A stretch of DNA of 64,000 nucleotides from Arenicola marina. Lineage: Eukaryota > Annelida > Polychaeta > Arenicolidae. The notes beneath the pieces were generated by a model. The model saw nothing but the letters and a program-made list of their open reading frames with translations, did no database searches and was not told the origin of the DNA. Shown here one piece after another: positions 33,775 through 46,178 of the stretch. Within the stretch, counting starts at the first letter, position 1, and every line of letters begins with the position of its first letter. A program made the translations under genes and the position numbers. The stretch spans positions 34,512,133 to 34,576,132 of the forward strand of contig OZ025263.1 of assembly GCA_964019135.1 (NCBI GenBank). The letters are read 5' to 3'.

Positions 33775-34635
33775 CAGTTAATTAAAAACTATTCATTCTG
33801 CTTCTTGATTATTTCTTCCGGAGACTATATATTTTTTCCCCTCGTCGGGTCATTGTGACTCGATAGCTGAGGCAAGAGAGAGAAAAAAAAAGAACCCGGT
33901 GAGGTTCTGCGTGGACGCATGCTTTGTCTGGGGCTCCGGCACACGCGGCCACTGGAATCCCCTCCCCCCACCCACCCGCCGGGGTAGGTAGGGAGGGAGG
34001 GGGGGGGGGGTACGTAGGCTGGTGCCCTGTCCACGTCCCCGGTCCGAACGACCCCGGTCCGAACGACCCCGGCAGGGCACGCCGCACCCCCACCCTCCAC
34101 CCTCCCACACACACCAAGCCCAACCTAGCCCATGTCGGCCTGACCCGCCCGCCGCCCGCCCTGACCCGCACGCCCTGCCCGCACTGGCCGTCGGCTCGCC
34201 CGGGGGCTGGGAGGGAGATGGGGGAGGGGTGAGGGGGTGGAGATATACGGCACGGGGTGGCGAGTAATGGGTATGGGAGGGAGGGGGGGGGGGGTAGAGC
34301 GGCGGGGGCCCGACGCGGGCTGGTGGCTGAGATACGGCAGGGGAGACAACCCTCGCCTATCAGTCCCCATCCCTCTCTCTCTCGTCACCCTGTCTGCCCG
34401 CCCCCGCCCCCGCCCCCAACCTGCTCCCCCCTCCCCCTAACGCCCTTTCGCCGGCTGTAACCCCACGCTGACGACTCACTTCCCAGAGTTACTGTCCTCT
34501 CGTTGGTTGACCGTCCCCGAGGCCGCCAAGCACCCCTCACCCTCACAGCACCCCACCCCTCTCCCCACGCCCGCCATGGCGCCGGCGGCAGGGGTGGCGC
34601 CCACCGGTTGGTGGTATCTGTGGTGCCTCAGCCTG
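33775..34635. other. GC-rich spacer, no gene recognised
   Basis: Contains two copies of ccccggtccgaacga (about 34038-34072), G runs at 33998-34010 and 34284-34294, and C-rich runs near 34390-34440. Confidence 0.5.
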
Positions 34636-34853
34636 TTGGTGGTGGTGGTGATGGTGGTGGTGCTGGTGGTGGTGGCGGGGTGGGGGTGATGTTGGTTGTG
34701 GTTGTGGTTGTAGAGGTGGTGGTGGTGGCGGGGATGGTGGTGGTGGTGGTGGTGGTGGTGCCGGTGGTGGTGGTGGTGGTGGTGGCGGGGATGGTGGTGG
34801 TGGTGGTGGTGGCGGTGGTGGTGGCGGAGTTTGTGGTGGTGGTGGTGATGGAG
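34636..34853. repeat. GGT trinucleotide array with interruptions
   Basis: (ggt)n/(tgg)n broken by ggcgggga, gttgtggttgt and ggtgatg. Encodes only Val/Trp or Thr runs. Confidence 0.93.
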
Positions 34854-35670
34854 CCCTCCCCTTTCCCCGGTATGGAGGCCAGCGCTCTCCCCCTTCCCCG
34901 GTATGGAGGCCAGCGCTCTCCCCCTTCCCCGGTATGGAGGCTAGCGCCCTTCCCTTTCCCCGGTATGGAGGCCAGCGCTCTCCCCCTTCCCCGGTATGGA
35001 GGCCAGCGCCCTTCCCCTTCCCCGGGATGGAGGCCAGCGCCCTCCCCCTTCCCCGGTATGGAGGCCAGCGCCCTCCCCTTTCCCGGTATGGAGGCCAGCG
35101 CCCTTCCTCTTCCCCGGTATGGAGGCCAGCGCCCTTCCCATTCCCCGGTATGGAGGCCAGCGCCCTTCCTCTTCCCCGGTATGGAGGCCAGCGCCCTTCC
35201 CCTTCCCCGGTATGGAGGCCAGCGCCCTCCCCCTTCCCCGGTATGGAGGCCAGCGCCCTTCCTCTTCCCCGGTATGGAGGCCAGCGCCCTTCCCATTCCC
35301 CGGTATGGAGGCCAGCGCCCTTCCTCTTCCCCGGTATGGAGGCCAGCGCCCTTCCCCTTCCCCGGTATGGAGGCCAGCGCCCTCCCCCTTCCCCGGTATG
35401 GAGGCCAGCGCCCTTCCCCTTCCCCGGTATGGAGGCCAGCGCCCTTCCTCTTCCCCGGTATGGAGGCCAGCGCCCTTCCCCTTCCCCGGTATGGAGGCCA
35501 GCGCCCTTCCCCTTCCCCGGTATGGAGGCCAGCGCCCTTCCCCTTCCCCGGTATGGAGGCCAGCGCTCTCCCCCTTCCCCGGTATGGAGGCCAGCGCCCT
35601 TCCCCGGTATGGAGGCCAGCGCCCTCCCCCTTCCCCGGTATGGAGGCCAGCGCCCTTCCCCTTCCCGTCA
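34854..35670. repeat. 31-bp tandem array
   Basis: About 26 units of ggtatggaggccagcgccct plus ttccccttccc. Occasional shorter units lack one tcccct block (near 35080 and 35595). The 31-bp period keeps shifting frame, so the 316-437-codon frames here are products of the repeat. Confidence 0.94.
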
Positions 35671-36367
35671 GGGGCTCAGTTCCACCAATGGAAACGGTCA
35701 CGCCGCACTTTCCTCGCGATCGGTACCCCCCCCCCCCCCCCCCCCTCCGGTGCACCCTGCCCGCCGCTCATTTCGCCCGCCGTCACATACCCTCATCACA
35801 GGTATCATATTGGTAGTCTGCAGCCCTGCCCAGTCCGCCATCACAACCCAATCACTGTTCACCCCCTTTACCCCCACCCCACCCCACCCCACCCCGCCCA
35901 CCAGCGGCGGGAGGGAGACAGTAGACCCCCGGTAGACCCGCGGTAGACCCGCGGTAGACCCCCGGCATACCAATGGCCGAGGTAACCCCGGGCGACAGTT
36001 GGCAGTTTGATCGCGCAGGCGGCGGCAGATAGCGATCAATCACCTGGCAATTAGATTCGTTTGCCTCCCTTCCTAGTCTTGCTAACAGACTATGTCTCAG
36101 CGCACGATGAGCCAAGACCAAGTATATACGCGACCAGCCTCGGCATAGACCCAGCCAGATTTATGAGCTACACACCAAGCGTCTGGCTAAAAAATGGCCT
36201 CATCTTGTGTCCTTAAGGTAAAATCACTTACAAAACTAAAGCTTAAGTATGCCGAAGAAATATCTTCGACAAGTGACGCGGTAAATATCAAGATCAGGCC
36301 TATTGCGATACGTCTAAACTTGTGACCAATGGTCAACATAATGGGTAATCAGAAAGTTTGAGACACA
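35671..36367. other. Spacer with poly-C and a 12-bp repeat
   Basis: Poly-C at about 35727-35745, and four copies of a 12-bp ggtagaccc(c/g)(c/g)c-type unit at about 35920-35970. The remainder is unique and I recognise no gene. Confidence 0.5.
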
Positions 36368-37262
36368 TCGTCATCTACCATCTATCCTCATCCAGCAACT
36401 ATCGTCATCTACCAACTATCGTCATCTAACAACTATCGTCATCTAACAACTATCGTCATCTACCAACTATTGTCATCTACCAACTGTCGTCATCTACCAA
36501 CTGTCGTCATCTACCAACTATCGTCATCAACCAACTATCGTCATCTAACAACTATCGTCATCTAACAACTATCGTCATCTAACAACTATCGTCATCTACC
36601 AACTATCGTCATCTAACAACTATCGTCATCTAACAACTGTCGTCATCTACCAACTATCGTCATCTACCAACTATCGTCATCTAAAAACTATCGTCATCTA
36701 CCAACTATTGTCATCTACCAACTATTGTCATCTACCAACTATCGTCATCTACCATCTATCGTCATCTACCAACTATCGTCATCTACCATCTATCGTCATC
36801 TAACAACTATCGTCATCTAACAACTATCGTCATCTACCAACTATTGTCATCTACCAACTGTCGTCATCTACCAACTATCGTCATTCAGCAACTATCGTCA
36901 TCTACCAATTATCATCATCCAGCAACTATCATCATGTACCAACTATCGTCATCCAGCAACTAGTGACATCTACCAACTATCGTCAACTACCAACTATCGT
37001 CATCTACCAACTATCGTCATCCAGCAACTATCGTCATCCAGCAACTATCGTCATCTACCAACTATCGTCATCCAGCAACTATTGACATCTACTAACTATC
37101 GTCATCCAGCAACTATCGTCATCCAGCAACTATCGTCATCTACCAACTATCGTCATCCAGCAACTATCGTCATCTACCAACTATCGTCATCCAGCAACTA
37201 TCGTCATCTACCAACTATCATCATCTACCAACTAACGTCATCCAACAACTATCGTCGAATGT
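36368..37262. repeat. 17-bp tandem array
   Basis: About 52 units of caactatcgtcatctac, drifting to atccagcaactatcgtc from about 36880 onward. Confidence 0.94.
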
Positions 37263-37389
37263 CTAACAACTACGTTCAAATGTCTTCCACGGATTTCGAA
37301 CAAAAGAATATACTATAAATCGATAATTGCTAGATATTTCAGCCTTTTCCTTTTATATTATTATCATATGAAGAAACATATAGCCAGTG

Positions 37390-40300
37390 ACTGTAGGGGA
37401 CGGACCGCTGTCCTGGCGTAGGTGTCTGTAACTGTAGGGGACGGACCGCCGTCATGACGTAGGTGTCTGTGTGGCTGTAAGGGACGGACCGCCGTCATGA
37501 CGTAGGTGTCTGTAACTGTAGGGGACGGACCGCCGTCATGACGTAGGCGTCTGTGTGGCTGTAAGGGACGGACCGCCGTCATGACGTAGGTGTCTGTGAC
37601 TGTAGGGAACGGACCGCCGTCATGACGTAAGTGTCTGTGACTGTAGGGGACGGACCGCTGTCATGGCGTAGTTGTCTGTTTGGCTGTAAGGGACGGACCG
37701 CCGTCATGACGTAGGTGTCTGTGACTGTAGGGGACGGACCGCCGTCATGACGTAGGTGTCTGTGACTGTAAGGGACGGACCGCCGTCATGACGTAGGTGT
37801 CTGTGACTGTAGGGGACGGACCGCCGTCATGACGTAGGTGTCTGTGTGGCTGTAAGGGACGGACCGCCGTCATGACGTAAGTGTCTGTGTGGCTGTAAGG
37901 GACGGACCGCCGTCATGACGTAGGTGTCTGTGTGACTGTAAGGGACGGACCGCCGTCATGACGTAGGTGTCTGTGTGGCTATAAGGGACGGACCGCTGTC
38001 ATGACGTAGGTGTCTGTGTGACTGTTAGGGACGGACCGCCGTCATGACGTAGGTGTCTGTGTGACTGTAAGGGACGGACCGCCGTCATGACGTAGGTGTC
38101 TGTGTGACTGTAAGGGACGGACCGTCTGTGTGACTGTAAAGGACGGACCGCCGTCATGACGTAGGTGTCTGTGTGACTGTTAGGGACGGACCGCCGTCAT
38201 GACGTAGGTGTCTGTGTGACTGTAAGGGACGGACCGCCGTCATGACGTAGGTGTCTGTGTGACTGTTAGGGACGGACCGCCGTCATGACGTAGGTGTCTG
38301 TGTGACTGTAAGGGACGGACCGCCGTCATGACGTAGGTGTCTGTGACTGTAGGGGACGGACCGCCGCCATGACGTAGGTGTCTGTGACTGTAGAGGACGG
38401 ACCGCCGTCATGGCGTAGGTGTCTGTGTGGCTGTAAGGGACGGACCGCCGTCATGACGTAGGTGTCTGTGTGGCTGTAAGGGACGAACCGCCGTCATGAC
38501 GTAGGTGTCTGTGAATGTAGGGGACGGACCGCCGTCATGACGTAGGTGTCTGTGTGACTGTAAGGGACGGACCGCCGTCATGACGTAGGTGTCTGTGACT
38601 GCAGGGGACGGACCGCCGTCATGACGTAGGTGTCTGTGACTGTAGGGGACGGACCGCCGTCATGACGTAGGTGTCTGTGTGACTGTAAGGGACGGACCGC
38701 CGTCATGACGTAGGTGTCTGTGTGACTGTAAGGGACGGACCACCGTCATGACGTAGGTGTCTGTGTGACTGTAAGGGACGGACCGCCGTCATGACGTAGG
38801 TGTCTGTGACTGTAGGGGACGGACCGCCGTCATGACGTAGGTGTCTGTGTGACTGTAAGGGACGGACCGCCGTCATGACGTAGGTGTCTGTGTGGCTGTA
38901 AGGGACGGACCGCCGTCATGACGTAGGTGTCTGTGTGACTGTAAGGGACGGACCGCCGTCATGACGTAGGTGTCTGTGTGGCGGAAAGGGACGGACCGCC
39001 GTCATGACGTAGGTGTCTGTGTGGTCAGTGGCTGTAAGGGACGGACGGCCGTCATGACGTAGGTGTCTGTGTGACTGTAAGGGACGGACCGTCGTCATGA
39101 CGTAGGTGTATGTGTGGCTGTAATGGACGGACCGTCGTCATGACGTAGGTGTATGTGTGGCTGTAATGGACGGACCGCCGTCATGACGTAGGTGTCTGTG
39201 TGGCTGTAAGGGACGGACCGCCGTCATGACGTAGGTGTCTGTGTGGCTGTAAGGGGCGGACCGCCGTCATGACGTAGGTGTATGTGTGGCTGTAATGGAC
39301 GGACCGCCGTCATGACGTAGGTGTCTGTGTGGCTGTAAGGGACGGACCGCCGTCATGACGTAGGTGTCTGTGTGGCTGTAAGGGGCGGACCGCCGTCATG
39401 ACGTAGGTGTATGTGTGGCTGTAATGGACGGACCGCCGTCATGACGTAGGTGTCTGTGTGGCTGTAAGGGACGGACCGCCGTCATGACGTAGGTGTCTGT
39501 GTGACTGTAAGGGACGGACCGCCGTCATGACGTAGGTGTCTGTGTGGCTGTAAGGGACGGACCGCCGTCATGACGTAGGTGTCTGTGTGACTGTAAGGGA
39601 CGGACCGTCGTCATGACGTAGGTGTATGTGTGGCTGTAATGGACGGACCGCCGTCATGACGTAGGTGTCTGTGTGGCTGTAAGGGACGGACCGCCGTCAT
39701 GACGTAGGTGTCTGTGTGGCTGTAAGGGGCGGACCGCCGTCATGACGTAGGTGCCTGTGTGGCTGTAAGGGACGGACGGCCGTCATGACGTAGGTGTCTG
39801 TGTGGTCAGTGGCTGTAAGGGACGGACCGCCGTCATGACGTAGGTGTCTGTGTGGTCAGTGGCTGTAAGGGACGGACCGCCGTCATGACGTAGGTGTCTG
39901 TGTGGTCAGTGGCTGTAAGTGACGGACCGCCGTCATGACGTAGGTGTCTGTGTGGCTGTAAGGGACGGACCGCCGTCATGACGTAGGTGTCTGTGTGGCT
40001 GTAAGGGGCGGACCGCCGTCATGACGTAGGTGTATGTGTGGCTGTAATGGACGGACCGCCGTCATGACGTAGGTGTCTGTGTGGCTGTAAGGGACGGACC
40101 GCCGTCATGACGTAGGTGTCTGTGTGACTGTAAGGGACGGACCGCCGTCATGACGTAAGTGTCTGTGTGGCTGTAATGGACGGACCGCCGTCATGACGTA
40201 GGTGTCTGTGTGACTGTAAGGGACGGACCGTCGTCATGACGTAGGTGTATGTGTGGCTGTAATGGACGGACCGCCGTCGTGACGTAGGTGTCTGTGTGGC

Positions 40301-43300
40301 TGTAAGGGACGGACCGCCGTCATGACGTAGGTGTCTGTGTGGCTGTAAGGGGCGGACCGCCGTCATGACGTAGGTGCCTGTGTGGCTGTAAGGGACGGAC
40401 GGCCGTCATGACGTAGGTGTCTGTGTGGTCAGTGGCTGTAAGGGACGGACCGCCGTCATGACGTAGGTGTCTGTGTGGTCAGTGGCTGTAAGGGACGGAC
40501 CGCCGTCATGACGTGGGTGCCTGTGTGGCTGTAAGGGACGGACCGCCGTCATGACGTAGGTGTCTGTGTGGTCAGTGGCTGTAAGGGACGGACCGCCGTC
40601 ATGACGTAGGTGTCTGTGTGGTCAGTGGCTGTAAGGGACGGACCGCCGTCATGACGTGGTTGCCTGTGTGGCTGTAAGGGACGGACCGCCGTCATGACGT
40701 AGGTGTGTGTGTGGTCAGTGGCTGTAAGGGACGGACCGCTGTCATGACGTAGGTGTCTGTGTGGTCAGTGGCTGTAAGGGACGGACCGCCGTCATGACGT
40801 GGGTGTCTGTGTGGCTGTAAGGGACGGACCGCCGTCATGACGTAGGTGTCTGTGTGGTCAGTGGTTGTAAGGGACGGACCGCTGTCATGACGTAGGTGTC
40901 TGTGTGGTCAGTGGCTGTAAGGGACGGACCGCCGTCATGACGTAGGTGTCTATGTGGTCAGTGGCTGTAAGGGACGGACCGCCGTCATGACGTAGGTGTC
41001 TGTGTGGCTGTAAGGGACGGACCGCCGTCATGACGTAGGTGTCTGTGTGGCTGCAAGGGACGGAACGCCGTCATGACGTAGGTGTCTGTGTGGCTGTAAG
41101 GGACGGACCGCCGTCATGACGTAGGTGCCTGCGTGGCTGTAAGGGACGGACGGCCGTCATGACGCAGGTGTCTGTGTGGTCAGTGGCTGTAAGGGACGGA
41201 CCGCCGTCATGACGTAGGTGTCTGTGTGGTCAGTGGCTGTAAGGGACGGATTGCCGTCATGACGTGGGTGCCTGTGTGGCTGTAAGGGACGGACCGCCGT
41301 CATGACGTAGGTGTCTGTGTGGTCAGTGGCTGTAAGGGACGGACCGCCGTCATGACATAGGTGTCTGTGTGGCTGTAAGGGACGGACCGCCGTGATAACG
41401 TAGATATCTGTGTGGCTGTAAGGGACGGACCGCCGTCATGACGTAGGTGTCTGTGTGGCTGTGAGGGACAGACCGCCGTCATGACGTAGGTGTCTGTGTG
41501 GCTGTGAGGGACAGACCGCCGTCATGACGTAGGTGTCTGTGTGACTGTGAGCGACAGACCGCCGTCATGACGTAGGTGTCTGTGTGGCTGTGAGGGACAG
41601 ACCGCCGTCATGACGTAGGTGTCTGTGTGACTGTGAGCGACAGACCGCCGTCATGACGTAGGTGTCTGTGTGGCTGTAAGGGACGGACCGCCGTCATGAC
41701 GTAGGTGTCTGTGTGGCTGTGAGGGACAGACCGCCGTCATGACGTAGGTGTCTGTGTGGCTGTAAGGGACGGACCGCCGTCATGACGTAGGTGTCTGTGT
41801 GGCTGTGAGGGACAGACCGCCGTCATGACGTAGGTGTCTGTGTGACTGTGAGCGACAGACCGCCGTCATGACGTAGGTGTCTGTGTGGCTGTAAGGGACG
41901 GACCGCCGTCATGACGTAGGTGTCTGTGTGGCTGTGAGGGACAGACCGCCGTCATGACGTAGGTGTCTGTGTGGCTGTGAGGGACAGACCGCCGTCATGA
42001 CGTAGGTGTCTGTGTGGCTGTGAGGGACAGACCGCCGTCATGACGTAGGTGTCTGTGGGGCTGTGAGGGACAGACCGCCGTCATGACGTAGGTGTCTGTG
42101 TGGCTGTGAGGGACAGACCGCCGTCATGACGTAGGTGTCTGTGTGGCTGTGAGGGACAGACCGCCGTCATGACGTAGGTGTCTGTGTGGCTGTGAGGGAC
42201 AGACCGCCGTCATGACGTAGGTGTCTGTGTGGCTGTGAGGGACAGACCGCCGTCATGACGTAGGTGTCTGTGTGGCTGTGAGGGACAGACCGCCGTCATG
42301 ACGTAGGTGTCTGTGTGGCTGTGAGGGACAGACCGCCGTCATGACGTAGGTGTCTGTGTGGCTGTGAGGGACAGACCGCCGTCATGACGTAGGTGTCTGT
42401 GTGGCTGTGAGGGACAGACCGCCGTCATGACGTAGGTGTCTGTGTGGCTGTGAGGGACAGACCGCCGTCATGACGTAGGTGTCTGTGTGGCTGTGAGGGA
42501 CAGACCGCCGTCATGACGTAGGTGTCTGTGTGGCTGTGAGGGACAGACCGCCGTCATGACGTAGGTGTCTGTGGGGCTGTGAGGGACAGACCGCCGTCAT
42601 GACGTAGGTGTCTGTGTGGCTGTGAGGGACAGACCGCCGTCATGACGTAGGTGTCTGTGTGGCTGTGAGGGACAGACCGCCGTCATGACGTAGGTGTCTG
42701 TGTGGCTGTGAGGGACAGACCGCCGTCATGACGTAGGTGTCTGTGTGGCTGTGAGGGACAGACCGCCGTCATGACGTAGGTGTCTGTGTGGCTGTGAGGG
42801 ACAGACCGCCGTCATGACGTAGGTGTCTGTGGGGCTGTGAGGGACAGACCGCCGTCATGACGTAGGTGTCTGTGGGGCTGTGAGGGACAGACCGCCGTCA
42901 TGACGTAGGTGTCTGTGTGGCTGTGAGGGACAGACCGCCGTCATGACGTAGGTGTCTGTGTGGCTGTGAGGGACAGACCGCCGTCATGACGTAGGTGTCT
43001 GTGTGGCTGTAAGGGACGGACCGCCGTCATGACGTAGGTGTCTGTGTGGCTGTGAGGGACAGACCGCCGTCATGACGTAGGTGTCTGTGTGGCTGTAAGG
43101 GACGGACCGCCGTCATGACGTAGGTGTCTGTGTGGCTGTGAGGGACAGACCGCCGTCATGACGTAGGTGTCTGTGTGGCTGTGAGGGACAGACCGCCGTC
43201 ATGACGTAGGTGTCTGTGTGGCTGTAAGGGACGGACCGCCGTCATGACGTAGGTGTCTGTGTGGCTGTAAGGGACAGACCGCCGTCATGACGTAGGTGTC

Positions 43301-44415
43301 TGTGTGGCTGTGAGGGACAGACCGCCGTCATGACGTAGGTGTCTGTGTGACTGTAAGGGACGGACCGCCGTCATGACGTAGGTGTCTGTGTGGCTGTGAG
43401 GGACGGACCGCCGTCATGACGTAGGTGTCTGTGTGGCTGTAAGGGACAGACCGCCGTCATGACGTAGGTGTCTGTGTGGCTGTGAGGGACAGACCGCCGT
43501 CATGACGTAGGTGTCTGTGTGACTGTAAGGGACGGACCGCCGTCATGACGTAGGTGTCTGTGTGGCTGTGAGGGACAGACCGCCGTCATGACGTAGGTGT
43601 ATGTGTGGCTGTAAGGGACGGACCGCCGTCATGACGTCATGACGTAGGTGTCTGTGTGGCTGTGAGGGACAGACCGCCGTCATGACGTAGGTGTCTGTGT
43701 GGCTGTGAGGGACGGACCGCCGTCATGACGTAGGTGTCTGTGTGGCTGTGAGGGACAGACCGCCGTCATGACGTAGGTGTCTGTGTGGCTGTGAGGGACA
43801 GACCGCCGTCATGACGTAGGTGTCTGTGTGGCTGTGAGGGACAGACCGCCGTCATGACGTAGGTGTCTGTGTGGCTGTGAGGGACAGACCGCCGTCATGA
43901 CGTAGGTGTCTGTGTGGCTGTGAGGGACGGACCGCCGTCATGACGTAGGTGTCTGTGTGGCTGTGAGGGACAGACCGCCGTCATGACGTAGGTGTCTGTG
44001 TGGCTGTGAGGGACAGACCGCCGTCATGACGTAGGTGTCTGTGTGGCTGTGAGGGACAGACCGCCGTCATGACGTCATGACGTAGGTGTCTGTGTGGCTG
44101 TGAGGGACAGACCGCCGTCATGACGTAGGTGTCTGTGTGGCTGTGAGGGACAGACCGCCGTCATGACGTAGGTGTCTGTGTGGCTGTGAGGGACAGACCG
44201 CCGTCATGACGTAGGTGTCTGTGTGGCTGTGAGGGACAGACCGCCGTCATGACGTAGGTGTCTGTGTGGCTGTGAGGGACAGACCGCCGTCATGACGTAG
44301 GTGTCTGTGTGGCTGTGAGGGACAGACCGCCCTCATGACGTCATGACGTAGGTGTCTGTGTGGCTGTGAGGGACAGACCGCCCTCATGACGTCATGACGT
44401 AGGTGTCTGTGTGAC
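37390..44415. repeat. 7-kb array of 43-bp units (with 38-50-bp variants)
   Basis: Unit core is ggacggaccgccgtcatgac followed by gtaggtgtctgtgtggctgt. Roughly 165 copies. Each has the 10-bp palindrome CGTCATGACG and a TGACGT half-CRE. The left part has mixed shorter units (gtgactgtagg) and 50-bp units with an extra gtcagtg; from about 41.46 kb the variant gtgagggacagacc dominates and is almost uniform. Full TGACGTCA octamers appear near 43633, 44073, 44336 and 44388, where ATGACGTC is duplicated. Confidence 0.96.
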
Positions 44416-44555
44416 GTTCTCGTCTCACTCGAGCGCACTAAATATTGAATATAAAGACGCCGGGCTCTCCTATGAATTATTCATGAGGGGGATCTTCGTC
44501 TTCCTCAGTCTAATTTGGCGCCGGATCAGTGACATTGAAAGTGAACACCACGACA

Positions 44556-45010
44556 GTGACAACCCGACACTGACGGTGACATTAATGGCATTGACGGTGA
44601 CAGCAATGACACTGCCGGTGACAGCAAAGACACCGTCAGTGGCATTGCTGTCACCGTCAGTGTCATTAGTCACCGTCACGAGGGTGACAGCAATGACACT
44701 GACGGTGACAGCAATGACACTGACAGCAATGACACTGACGGTGACAGCAAGGACAATGACGGTGACAGCAATGACACTGACAGCAATGACACTGACGGTG
44801 ACAGCAATGACACTGACGGTGACAGCAATGACAATGACGGTGACAGCAATGACACGGACGGTGACAGCAATGTCACTGACCGTGACAGCAATGACACTGA
44901 CGGTGACAGCAATGACACTGACGGTGACAGCAATCACACTGACGGTGACAGCAATCACACTGACGGTGACAGCAATGACGCGGACGCTGACGGTAATGAC
45001 GTGACTGTCA
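44556..45010. repeat. 21-bp array with an inverted block
   Basis: Units of gacactgacggtgacagcaa plus t, with 15-bp forms lacking ggtgac. One block around 44630-44667 is in the opposite orientation and forms a long hairpin with the next units. The 162-197-codon frames come from the repeat. Confidence 0.93.
44644..44715. other. Perfect 24-bp inverted repeat (hairpin)
   Basis: Positions 44644-44667 are the exact reverse complement of 44692-44715. The 24-nt spacer has its own complementary ends (gtcacc and ggtgac), so the stem can extend further toward a small loop. Confidence 0.85.
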
Positions 45011-45077
45011 CACTGACTGTGACAACGGCAATGACCTTAGAAGCCCAGGAAGCGGTTACGTAACAAGCAAGATCCTT

Positions 45078-45845
45078 AGGCTGCGATCACCATGGTATGA
45101 CCCTTGACGCCTTCACCCTCAGGCTGCGATCACCATGGTGTGACCCCTGACGCCTTCACCCTCAGGCTGCGATCACCATGGTGTGACCCTTGACGCCTTT
45201 ACCCTCAGGCGGCGATCACCATGGTGTGACCCTTGGCGCCTTCACCCTCAGGCTGCGATCACCATGGTGTGACCCTTGACGCCTTCACCCTCAGGCTGCG
45301 ATCACCATGTTATGACCCTTGGCGCCTTCACCCTCAGGCTGCAATCACCATGGTGTGACCCTTGACGCCTTCACCCTCAGGCTGCGATCACCATGGTATG
45401 ACCCTTGACACCTTCACCCTCAGACTGCGATCACCATGGTGTGACCCCTGACGCCTTCACCCTCAGGCTGCGATCACCATGGTGTGACCCTTGACGCCTT
45501 TACCCTCAGGCTGCGATCACCATGGTGTGACCCTTGGCGCCTTCACCCTCAGGCTGCGATCACCATGGTGTGACCCTTGACGCCTTCACCCTCAGGCTGC
45601 GATCACCATGTTATGACCCTTGGCGCCTTCACCCTCAGGCTGCAATCACCATGGTGTGACCCTTGACGCCTTCACCCTCAGGCTGCGATCACCATGGTAT
45701 GACCCTTGACACCTTCACCCTCAGACTGCGATCACCATGGTGTGACCCTTGACGCCTTCACCCTCAGGCTGCGATCACCATGGTGTGACCCTTGACGCCT
45801 TCACCCTCAGGCTGCGATCACCATGGTGTGACCCTTGGCGCCCTC
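45078..45845. repeat. Second 43-bp array with 301-bp higher-order period
   Basis: Unit core is gctgcgatcaccatggtgtg then acccttgacgccttcaccct cag. About 18 copies. Each carries the 10-bp palindrome CACCATGGTG. Seven successive variants repeat as a block: the catgttatgac variant recurs at 45301 and 45602, an offset of 301 = 7 x 43. Confidence 0.94.
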
Positions 45846-46052
45846 AGGATTCCCGTTGCCATGTATTTTTGCAGATTCGAACTCGTGACTGAGTGAATAA
45901 TTAGCCTGGCGCCCCCAGTCCGCCCAGACACAATGAGGGAACGGGCCACGGGAGGAGGGGTGAGGGAGTGGGGGGGGGAGACTGGCGGGATCGGAGAGGC
46001 AGGCAGGGGCGCCTGACGTCCTGCACACCCACACCGGTTTACCCCGCGGCAG
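45846..46052 (-). other. Unique flank with a Pol III B-box-like site
   Basis: The minus strand has GTTCGAATC (plus 45874-45882), a perfect B-box core, and reads on directly into the 43-bp array units. I see no convincing A box upstream, so an SINE origin for the array is only a suggestion. Confidence 0.3.
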
Positions 46053-46178
46053 GGCGGCTGGGGCTGGGGCTGGGGCAGGGCGGCTGGGGCTGGGGCTGGG
46101 GCAGGGCGGCTGGGGCTGGGGCTGGGGCTGGTGCTGGGGCTGGGGCTGGGGCTGGGGCTGGGGCTGGGGCTGGGAACA
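46053..46178. repeat. GGGGCT hexanucleotide array
   Basis: About 18 units of ggggct, including ggggcagggcggct blocks; G-quadruplex-compatible on the plus strand. Confidence 0.95.
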
